Below are positions 58,611 to 64,000 of a stretch of DNA of 64,000 bases, piece by piece. The stretch is from Arenicella chitinivorans. Its GTDB lineage: Bacteria > Pseudomonadota > Gammaproteobacteria > Arenicellales > Arenicellaceae. The number at the start of each line of letters is the position of its first letter. Position 1 is the stretch's first letter. Position numbers and translations under genes: made by a program. Under the pieces are notes generated by a model. That model was not told the DNA's origin. It worked only from the letters and a program-made list of their open reading frames with translations, and did no database searches. The stretch spans positions 62,001 through 126,000 of the forward strand of contig NZ_BMXA01000001.1 of NCBI RefSeq assembly GCF_014651515.1. Reading direction: 5' to 3'.

Positions 58611-59156
58611 ATGAAGTGCCCAAGCTGTAAAACCAATACCTTGCAACCGTGTTTTATCGAGAGTTCATTTAGAGCTCATACCTGTTCAGCTTGTCAGGGA
58701 AACTGGATATTAATTGAAGACTTCGTGGCGTGGAGTGAGCGAAATAATGCTGAACTCGCGAATACCACGGATACCCCGTACGAACTGGAAGATTCCAAGT
58801 CAGCATTGCTATGCCCATTGACTGGTTCGATCATGCTTAAGTACCGAATAAGCGCTGACACAGACCATAAGTTGGATTACAGCCCCCGGGTTGGTGGCGT
58901 GTGGCTAGATAAAGGTGAGTGGGAATATCTGAAGGAGCAGGGTATTGCCAATAAGGTAAATAGTGTTTTTTCTGATCATTGGCAAAAACAGATTCGGGTC
59001 AATGATACGAAGGCAACATTTGCGGCCCTTTATGAGAAAAAATTTGGCAAAGAAGACTATCAGAAAGTCAAAGAACTGCGTAATTGGTTAGAATCAAATC
59101 CTAACAAGGCAGAGCTGAGAGCTTATCTGCTCGCCATGGACCCGTATGGTAGCTAA
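58611..59156 (+). CDS. cassette 15: zinc-ribbon protein (zf-TFIIB type)
   Basis: A 181-residue protein starting at ATG 58611 (GAGGAAAT upstream). The N-terminus MKCPSCKTNTLQPCF followed by HTCSACQGNWI forms a four-cysteine zinc ribbon of the TFIIB-like kind with the usual 'C-x-x-C-x-G-x-W' second knuckle. A second, degraded copy (LLCPLTGSIM, then VGGVWLDKGEWEYL) keeps the G-V-W-L-D-x-G-E motif. The C-terminal part is helical. Such proteins are found in many bacteria; their role is not known. The stop overlaps IS remnant 2. Confidence 0.75.
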   Translation: MKCPSCKTNTLQPCFIESSFRAHTCSACQGNWILIEDFVAWSERNNAELANTTDTPYELEDSKSALLCPLTGSIMLKYRISADTDHKLDYSPRVGGVWLDKGEWEYLKEQGIANKVNSVFSDHWQKQIRVNDTKATFAALYEKKFGKEDYQKVKELRNWLESNPNKAELRAYLLAMDPYGS

Positions 59157-59473
59157 GCGGATAATACATGCGTGCAAAATCTTTGGTAAGGTCTGAGTTT
59201 TTCCGTGCTTTTAGCTAGGTAACCGCCGTGAGCCGCATCACCGATAACAATTGATAAACCAGCCCTATAGGCAGTGATGGCGAAGGGGAATTCCAGCCGA
59301 CCGGTGGCTTCGATCACTACACGATCAGGGTGAGTCAAAAGCAGTTTTTCAATGGCAGAGGTGATGCCGTTGCCATCATTAGAAGCGCAAGAGAATTGGT
59401 TTGAGGAAATAATACCGATATCAAGTTGACCTTTAGAAGTGTCGATGCCGACATTGATTTCAGGTTGGTTCAT
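59153..59473 (-). pseudogene. IS110-family transposase, N-terminal fragment
   Basis: A 106-residue fragment from ATG 59473: the DEDD-type catalytic start VGIDTSKGQLDIGI, then VVIEATGRLEFPFA with the second acidic residue and GDAAHGGYLAKSTEKLRP. A full IS110/IS1111 transposase is about 320-400 residues, so the C-terminal two thirds are missing. The fragment is frame-clean and keeps its catalytic motifs, so truncation is probably recent compared with remnant 1. It is on the minus strand, opposite to the cassettes. Confidence 0.8.
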
Positions 59474-59735
59474 GCTAAGCTACCTCTTGCTTGTTATACG
59501 GGCTTGAGTGCTGCGCACCGCGACGCCACCAGGGCCACATCCCAAAAGCCTATTCGAAGATAAGCTTGAGAGATTGCTAGCGCTCATTCTTGTTATCGGT
59601 TTTTAAAACCCGTCGCAAATCGAGCTACTAACAATGGCCTTCGGCCGTTACCGAAGGTGGGTCTCAATTTACCCGTAAGACGAACATGGAGAAAGGATGT
59701 TTATGTGTCGGAATCAACCATACAAGGCAAAAAAC
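59157..59735 (-). mobile_element. remnant 2 of an IS110/IS1111-type element
   Basis: Contains the truncated transposase, its upstream non-coding region of about 250 bases and the element end near GTGTCGGAATCAACC. On the left, AGCTAAGC follows the cassette 15 coding region; on the right, CATACAAGGC leads into the rest of an attC. Together they would make one attC left core interrupted by the element. This is the behaviour described for the IS1111-attC group, which targets attC sites. The family assignment rests on the transposase start. Confidence 0.7.
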
Positions 59736-59790
59736 TTCACGCCGTCGGCTCGCACGCGTTTTCAACGCGCTCGTTTGAAAGGCGTTAGCC
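59729..59790 (+). repeat. right part of the attC after cassette 15
   Basis: CATACAAGGC, then arms with GCCGTCGGC and CGCGTTTTCAACGCG, and a perfect right core GTTAGCC (59784-59790). The left core has been replaced by the end of the IS remnant. Confidence 0.6.
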
Positions 59791-59808
59791 AAACTCAAGG
59801 AGAGAAAA

Positions 59809-60306
59809 ATGTTTAGTTCCAATATTGGTTTTGTTCATACGGTATGCGCCGTTATAGCCATCTTGATTGGCGCTCTGGTGATTCTTTTAACTAAGGGAAC
59901 TAAGCAGCATAAAATGCTTGGATATGCCTATTTTGCCGCTATGATCTCAATGAATGTCACGGCACTTTTTACTAAATCAATATACTCTTTTGGTCCTTTC
60001 CATTGGATGGCAATCGGGTCTATGACACTTGTGACAGCTGGTATTTTGGTTCCTGTACTTTTCCGAAGGAGTCAAAATTGGTTGAAAATTCACTATGATT
60101 TTATGCTGTGGTCCTATGTCGGACTTATCGCGGCAATGTTTTCAGAGGTTGCGGTAAGAGTTCCAGCAGTGGGCACGGTTATCGGCGGTGGTTCTTTATT
60201 TTGGAGCTTAGTAATTTCGTCGAGTATTGCCACATTTATCATCGGCGGCTATATGATCAATAAAAATCGTAGCCATACTTTTAGTATGAACAAGAAAAAT
60301 GGCTAA
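59809..60306 (+). CDS. cassette 16: DUF2306-like membrane protein
   Basis: A 165-residue protein with four to five hydrophobic helices. GFVHTVCAVIAILIGALVIL, KGTKQHKMLGYAYFAAM and KIHYDFMLWSYVGLIAAM recall the DUF2306 family, which has conserved histidines in 'H-x-x-x-G' and 'H-x-x-x-M-x-x-S'. ATG 59809 has AAGGAG upstream. The stop TAA lies inside attC 16. Function is unknown; the histidines may bind haem or metal. Confidence 0.7.
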   Translation: MFSSNIGFVHTVCAVIAILIGALVILLTKGTKQHKMLGYAYFAAMISMNVTALFTKSIYSFGPFHWMAIGSMTLVTAGILVPVLFRRSQNWLKIHYDFMLWSYVGLIAAMFSEVAVRVPAVGTVIGGGSLFWSLVISSSIATFIIGGYMINKNRSHTFSMNKKNG

Positions 60307-60374
60307 CAAGGCGGTCAATGTCGCCGACGGCTCGACAAACCTGCGCTTTGCTGCAGTTTGCCCATAAGCTAGGT
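60301..60374 (+). repeat. attC site 16
   Basis: GGCTAAC (60301-60307) is a good left core; the right core reads GCTAGGT, one change from GTTAGGT. Inner CAAGGCGG and GCCGACGGC sequences fit the attC pattern. Confidence 0.68.
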
Positions 60375-60391
60375 GTGAGGTTTATCCCTGA

Positions 60392-60889
60392 GTGAAATAC
60401 TTAATTCATACATTAGTCGTCGTCGTAGCTCTGAGTTTAGATTCGTTGAAAGCGGTAGAATTGCCGAGGGGTATCCCCGATGCAGTAGATGGCAACATGC
60501 TAGTCGCCACCATCGCTGATAGGCATGAGTTAAAAGATAATTACCCTAAATTGAACCGTAGCGAATTAGAGGAAATAGATGGTTACTCCGTAGTCCAAAA
60601 AAAGAGTATTTCTGATTTCGTTTTAATCGTAGAAGCCGTAAAAATTATCAAGGAACTCGCGGTAGAGGGCGGTCCTTTAGGAATGTGTTTTAGTCCCCGT
60701 CACTATCTCTCCTACATGTCTGAATATGGTGAAGTGCGCCTAGAAGTATGTTTCGAGTGCTCTAGAGTTCGTATTGACATGGGGGGCTGGGGTAAAACGC
60801 TGTCTGTAAATAAAAGCGGCGCAAGAAAACTAAACGAATTTTATGAAAAAATTGGAGTCGTTGTTCCGAAGATGTACCAAAAAAACTAA
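60392..60889 (+). CDS. cassette 17: exported hypothetical protein
   Basis: A 165-residue protein starting at GTG 60392. A signal peptide ends near LDSLKA. The mature part has VEGGPLGMCFSPRHYLSYMS, a strand with VRLEVCFECSRVRID and a C-terminal helix. The two closely spaced cysteines in CFEC could bind metal or form a disulfide. I do not recognise a family. It lies between attC sites 16 and 17. Confidence 0.6.
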   Translation: MKYLIHTLVVVVALSLDSLKAVELPRGIPDAVDGNMLVATIADRHELKDNYPKLNRSELEEIDGYSVVQKKSISDFVLIVEAVKIIKELAVEGGPLGMCFSPRHYLSYMSEYGEVRLEVCFECSRVRIDMGGWGKTLSVNKSGARKLNEFYEKIGVVVPKMYQKN

Positions 60890-60964
60890 CAAGTTCAAAC
60901 ATGAAAATGCTGCAAGAGGCACGGACACGCAAAAAGATGCACGCTTTTTTTAAAGGTGGTATGT
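60884..60964 (+). repeat. attC site 17
   Basis: AACTAAC (60884-60890) is the left core; GGTATGT (60958-60964) is a degraded GTTATGT right core. AAAAAGATGCACGC and related arms are weakly paired. Confidence 0.55.
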
Positions 60965-60982
60965 GTATTAAGAGAAGTAAGT

Positions 60983-61246
60983 ATGGATAGAGAGTTGGCT
61001 GAAGAAACTAGCTTATTAGCAATGAGGATTTCATCTACGTTGGATAAGCAACTTAAAAAAATCATGGATAATTCTTCGAAGGAAGACTTCGAACAAATGA
61101 GGAAAGGAGTCGGTTTCGTAATGGGTTATTTGTATACAGACATAATGGAACCGCTCTGGAATCAACATCCCGACCTTCGGCCAAAGGAAATGGATGGATC
61201 TTATGAAGTACCTCAGGGTGTAAAAGATGGTTTCAAAAACACATAA
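60983..61246 (+). CDS. cassette 18: small helical protein
   Basis: An 87-residue protein from ATG 60983 (AAGAGAAG upstream). It is mostly helical and charged (ELAEETSLLAMRISSTLDKQ, EDFEQMRKGVGFVMGYLYT) with a C-terminal tail. No family is recognised. It starts 18 bases after the attC end and its stop lies in the next attC. Confidence 0.55.
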   Translation: MDRELAEETSLLAMRISSTLDKQLKKIMDNSSKEDFEQMRKGVGFVMGYLYTDIMEPLWNQHPDLRPKEMDGSYEVPQGVKDGFKNT

Positions 61247-61320
61247 CAAGATGATCTTGTTTGCTGCTAACAAACGCAGCAGGACGCTCCTTAAGTCACG
61301 CCCCAACCTGGGCGTAAGTC
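61241..61320 (+). repeat. attC site 18
   Basis: ACATAAC (61241-61247) and a damaged right core GTAAGTC (61314-61320); GCTGCTAACAAACGCAGCAG and GCGTAAG-type arms lie between. Confidence 0.55.
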
Positions 61321-61332
61321 CAAAAGGAAATC

Positions 61333-62229
61333 ATGCGTAGATTAAGATTTAAAAAGATAGATGCTTTTGCCTCTCAATATTCAGCTGGGAATCCAGCCGC
61401 TGCTGTATACCTTAACTCAGCAGATGACCTTTCTAGTGCAGAAATGCTTCAGGTTGCAAAAGAACTGAAAGGGTTTGTCAGTGAGGTTGGTTATGTCAGT
61501 CCTGGCACGGATACCGACTACGCACTTAGGTTCTTCTCTTCCGAACGTGAAGTAGCCTTCTGTGGTCATGCAACAATAGCGATTCTCAACGATATCGTCG
61601 CCAATAGTGTCGCAATGCAAGACAAGGCAATATTGTCTATTGCGACAAACTCGGATCGCTTGGTGGTTGAGAATCGCTACAAAAGTGAAAAGTGCGTGTA
61701 TATATCGGCGCCGCCTGCCCGGTTTTCCGCAAAAAAAATAGGCGTAACTGATATTGTCACGGCCCTTGATTGTCATGCTAATGATATTGACCCAGTGCAA
61801 CCAATCGAAATTGTAAATGGAGGACTTGAGACTCTTGTTGTTCCTATGGCAGGGCTTGAGTCTATACTTTCCGTGGCGCCGGACCTTCGAACTCTTAACG
61901 AATTTTGTATTCAAATTGGAGTTGATATTATTGTCTTGTATTCGGCAGAGTCAGCTACTCAAGATAGCAAATATCGAACTAGAGTCTTCGCTCCAACTTT
62001 TGGCTATTTAGAAGATCCGGCAACAGGTTCAGGAAATGCAGCTTTTGGCTATTATCTCTTGAAGCACGGTAAATGGGATGGTGAGGTGATGAAAATTGAA
62101 CAAAATAGTTTCCGCGACTTTCCTAATTACGTCCAGCTTTTCTCGAAAGGCGTTAATATAAGTAATTGTCAGGTATGGTTTGGAGGAGGCGCTATTCTAA
62201 AGGTAGACGGGGATTATATTTTGCGTTGA
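61333..62229 (+). CDS. cassette 19: PhzF-family isomerase-like enzyme
   Basis: A 298-residue protein with the diaminopimelate-epimerase-like double-barrel fold of the PhzF family. KIDAFASQYSAGNPAAAVYL opens it, the catalytic Glu lies in FVSEVGYV near residue 50, CGHATIA near 78 and DPATGSGNAAFGYYLL near 235 are the two substrate loops. It is full-length and should be enzymatically active. PhzF itself isomerises a phenazine precursor; most relatives are of unknown specificity. It is one of few recognisable enzymes of the array. The following attC is long and imperfect. Confidence 0.88.
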   Translation: MRRLRFKKIDAFASQYSAGNPAAAVYLNSADDLSSAEMLQVAKELKGFVSEVGYVSPGTDTDYALRFFSSEREVAFCGHATIAILNDIVANSVAMQDKAILSIATNSDRLVVENRYKSEKCVYISAPPARFSAKKIGVTDIVTALDCHANDIDPVQPIEIVNGGLETLVVPMAGLESILSVAPDLRTLNEFCIQIGVDIIVLYSAESATQDSKYRTRVFAPTFGYLEDPATGSGNAAFGYYLLKHGKWDGEVMKIEQNSFRDFPNYVQLFSKGVNISNCQVWFGGGAILKVDGDYILR

Positions 62230-62365
62230 TAGAAACGACACAAAATGGCCATTCAAGCGCTTCCGGTCTGACGTTAAAACCTCCGCGTTTTTTGTGTTGC
62301 TCGCTGCGCTCAAACATTAATACAAAAACACTCCGGCTTGGGCTCAGCTGAAGCAGGCGTTATAA
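62227..62365 (+). repeat. attC-like site 19
   Basis: A right core GTTATAA (62359-62365) and long arms around CGTTTTTTGTGTT and AATACAAAAACAC. The left core is not clear. About 139 bases. Confidence 0.45.
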
Positions 62366-62380
62366 GTGTGAGAGATAATA

Positions 62381-62893
62381 ATGGAAAATATAGTCGATAT
62401 TATAGAAGGTTTGCTCCTTGAGCCTCCTCGAAAATTGGTACCAATACTTGAGAATGGGCATTCCAAACGATCGAGTCCATATGAAGTTCCAGATTTATCT
62501 GATTATGATTTTGACGAGAACAATATGCCTTATGGATCGGTGGCTACAATTACAGCTGAGCATATGTCCGAGCTGGATCCTCGTCACACAGAAGGCGGTG
62601 CTGCAGAGAAAATGGCTTCTCATTTTAAGCAAGAATATCAGTTACTCGTTCAAACACTAACTAACAAGTATAGAGAACCTCAAATTACCGGTACCCTGCG
62701 TGGACATCACTGGGGGCTAGGAATTGCAAGTGAGATCGATAACTTACGTATTGGAGATAGTACAGATTTTTCTCTGTGGATACGCGGGACCTACGAAAAG
62801 AAAAACATATTTTTGGTAAATACGTTTGATGCTGGTGATAGTGAATTCACTGCACAGATATGGGCATACTGTGCATTTGGTCAAAATGACTGA
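62381..62893 (+). CDS. cassette 20: hypothetical protein
   Basis: A 170-residue soluble protein of unknown function. The N-terminal part is acidic (PDLSDYDFDENNMPYGSVAT), a helix follows (KMASHFKQEYQLLVQTLTNK), and the C-terminal part is beta-rich (GTLRGHHWGLGIASEI through FLVNTFDAGDSEFTAQIWAY). The last part resembles small immunity-type proteins in its length and strand pattern, but there is no firm match. ATG 62381 lies 16 bases after the right core of the previous site. Confidence 0.6.
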   Translation: MENIVDIIEGLLLEPPRKLVPILENGHSKRSSPYEVPDLSDYDFDENNMPYGSVATITAEHMSELDPRHTEGGAAEKMASHFKQEYQLLVQTLTNKYREPQITGTLRGHHWGLGIASEIDNLRIGDSTDFSLWIRGTYEKKNIFLVNTFDAGDSEFTAQIWAYCAFGQND

Positions 62894-62980
62894 TAACAAA
62901 TTGTCAAAGTACACTGCGCCGCAAACGCAGCAATTGTGCGGGACGCGCTTGTCAACGCTCCCCTTGGAAAGGCGCTACAC
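62891..62980 (+). repeat. attC site 20
   Basis: TGATAAC (62891-62897) and GCTACAC (62974-62980), one change from GTTACAC. The arms AACAAATTGTC, GACGCGCTTG and CAACGCTCC fit the pattern. Confidence 0.62.
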
Positions 62981-63278
62981 ACCTCGTTAATGCATGAGTA
63001 ATGAGTATAAAAAGGATTATCTGCAAAATTTATACTAAATACTCACAAGCATAGTGATCGCTCGGGTGGAAGTGATATGATGCTTTGCTCACTTAAAAAG
63101 TATATCGAAGCGCTCGGTTGCAAACTCAATATCAATATGTTTAAACCATACGTGCACTATTGAATGAAATATCACAAAGCCATGTACATGTACGCCCGCT
63201 GCGTAGGTTTGGGGGCGCTCGACTGGCATATTAAAACCTACTTCGTTATCGCCGGTACTTGCCGCGCTAGATGATGCA
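62981..63278. other. gene-free stretch in the array
   Basis: About 300 bases with no supported gene; the open frame on the minus strand (63089-63286) has no ribosome site. It may be the remains of a decayed cassette. No attC core is clear inside it. Confidence 0.4.
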
Positions 63279-63452
63279 ATGAACAATAATGGAGAGCATG
63301 GAGTGGCGTTAGCCCTCTTTTTGCTCGCAGGTGTTTTCTATATTTTAGGTTGGGTCGGCTCGGCGTCAGTATTGTCAATACTTGGTGTCGTAATCGAGTT
63401 GGCTGCATGGATATCGCTTTTTAGTAAAGACCGAAATAGGAAACCAGATTAA
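63279..63452 (+). CDS. cassette 21: small membrane protein
   Basis: A 57-residue open frame from ATG 63279 to TAA 63450-63452. Two hydrophobic stretches, VALALFLLAGVFYILGWVG and VLSILGVVIELAAWISLF, precede a basic tail (SKDRNRKPD). A GTG at 63303 with GGAG upstream could be the real start (49 residues). GTTAGCC lies at 63308-63314 inside the first codons; it may be a chance match or an attC right core, which would favour the later start. Unknown function. Confidence 0.5.
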   Translation: MNNNGEHGVALALFLLAGVFYILGWVGSASVLSILGVVIELAAWISLFSKDRNRKPD

Positions 63453-63539
63453 ATAAGGGCGTCGCACTTTAGTGGCATTGAATAGCCCAAATGATATTCT
63501 AATGCTTCACCGTTTTAACAATGTGCGCGATTTAGTTAG

Positions 63540-63908
63540 ATGACCCCAATTTCTCTAGAGCAGATAAAAGATTTTGCCGTGTCGGAACTTGGGCTACTTA
63601 ATCGTGAACCTAACGGAAAAACATGTTTGCTATGTGAGTCTCAATTAGCGGGAGAGGATGGCAAAGAATTCATAGAAGCCTATGCAAACAAGTTCAGTGT
63701 CGATATTTCCCAATTCGATTGGGTTAAGATATTTGGTCCGGAGCAAAGCGCTAATCCACTAGGCCTATTGGTTGGTTTGTTGCAAAAACATGTGCTCCGT
63801 CGAAGCGACCGTGAGTTATGCGGCACTCTTCACGTTACATTAAATCATCTGGTGATGTGTGCCAACAATCAGGCTTGGCAAGATCCACTGAGCCGGCCGA
63901 ACGTGTAA
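63540..63908 (+). CDS. cassette 22: DUF1493-like acidic protein
   Basis: A 122-residue protein. The core DGKEFIEAYANKFSVDISQF followed by DWVKIFGPE resembles the DUF1493 pattern 'E-F-x-E-x-F-x-x-x-F-x-V-D-x-S-x-F-x-x-x-x-y-F-x-P-E'. The N-terminal part (EQIKDFAVSELG) and a C-terminal tail complete it. DUF1493 proteins are small and acidic; some are proposed acyl-carrier-like or immunity-type proteins, but this is unproven. ATG 63540; the stop lies inside the last attC. Confidence 0.6.
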   Translation: MTPISLEQIKDFAVSELGLLNREPNGKTCLLCESQLAGEDGKEFIEAYANKFSVDISQFDWVKIFGPEQSANPLGLLVGLLQKHVLRRSDRELCGTLHVTLNHLVMCANNQAWQDPLSRPNV

Positions 63909-63977
63909 CAAGAATTAACACAAACGGTCTCATCGCTCGGACACTTGCTACGCAGTAGCCTTCATTGGTGTTACATG
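63904..63977 (+). repeat. attC site 22
   Basis: GTGTAAC (63904-63910) and GTTACAT (63971-63977) frame a 74-base site with CTTGCTACGCAGTAGC at the apex. A well-kept attC close to the right edge, showing that the array continues outside the window. Confidence 0.8.
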
Positions 63978-64000
63978 TCTAAACTCAACAAAGAAAATAT
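63976..64000 (+). CDS. cassette 23: start of a gene cut by the window edge
   Basis: ATG 63976 follows the attC right core directly and the frame stays open to the edge (MSKLNKEN...). Too short to identify. Confidence 0.4.

Noticed and set aside
63089-63286. 65-codon frame on the minus strand
   Set aside because: All other array genes are on the plus strand, and this one has no ribosome site or recognisable features.

Overview
The window looks like a chromosomal segment of a free-living, probably marine gammaproteobacterium. It has TonB-dependent uptake, an LbtU-type porin, purE-purK, queF, a CheA/CheY/CheX-type relay and a chromosomal integron-type cassette array. The genus cannot be decided from the sequence alone. 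Base composition is moderate up to about 49 kb and visibly AT-richer in the cassette array that fills the right quarter.

Bases 1-3.4 kb hold the end of a LysR regulator, a small hypothetical gene and an exported catalase-peroxidase. Bases 3.6-8.5 kb carry the most unusual locus: two tandem copies of a module built from a roadblock/LC7 protein, a BLUF blue-light receptor with a winged-helix-like tail, a Ras-like GTPase (second copy only) and a second roadblock protein. The layout resembles the actinobacterial 'conservon' (roadblock, winged-helix protein, GTPase) with a photoreceptor where the histidine kinase would be. The first BLUF protein has lost the flavin-switching glutamine and its module has lost the GTPase, so the pair looks like an active module next to a divergent, perhaps light-blind, copy.

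Bases 9-19.4 kb form a catabolic regulon: alpha/beta hydrolase, acyl-CoA synthetase, TonB-dependent receptor, sodium/solute symporter, SDR dehydrogenase, TetR regulator and a secreted PHB-depolymerase-type esterase. Five copies of TTCAAC-N4-GTTGAA lie at its promoters, and at three of them one copy sits exactly between the -35 and -10 boxes. The likely theme is capture, import and activation of a polyester, hydroxyacid or fatty-acid substrate. Bases 19.4-32.1 kb contain two conserved peptide-tagging clusters: AstE-like deacylase, retropepsin-like protease, membrane transglutaminase-like protein and ATP-grasp ligase; then circularly permuted ATP-grasp, alpha-E, transglutaminase and the Anbu proteasome-like peptidase. 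Between them are a beta-helix protein, a fatty acid hydroxylase and a Crp/Fnr regulator. Bases 32-48.5 kb are mostly household genes (HMG-CoA reductase, porin, purK, purE, queF, an AraC-type regulator, M28 peptidase, MFS pump), ending with a three-gene CheA-like/CheY/CheX relay.

At 48.5-48.9 kb a stable-RNA-type promoter is followed by two degenerate tRNA-Leu-like units and one intact tRNA-Leu(CAG). From 49.3 kb to the right edge runs an array of about twenty small plus-strand genes. Many are followed by an attC-like site, several of them badly degenerate. No integrase gene lies at the end where one is expected, so this is a CALIN-like array or an integron that lost intI. Cassettes include a mini GyrB-like protein without its ATPase residues, an ankyrin protein, lipoproteins, small membrane proteins, a zinc-ribbon protein and a PhzF enzyme. 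Two remnants of an IS110/IS1111-family element that look as if they entered attC sites are embedded in the array.
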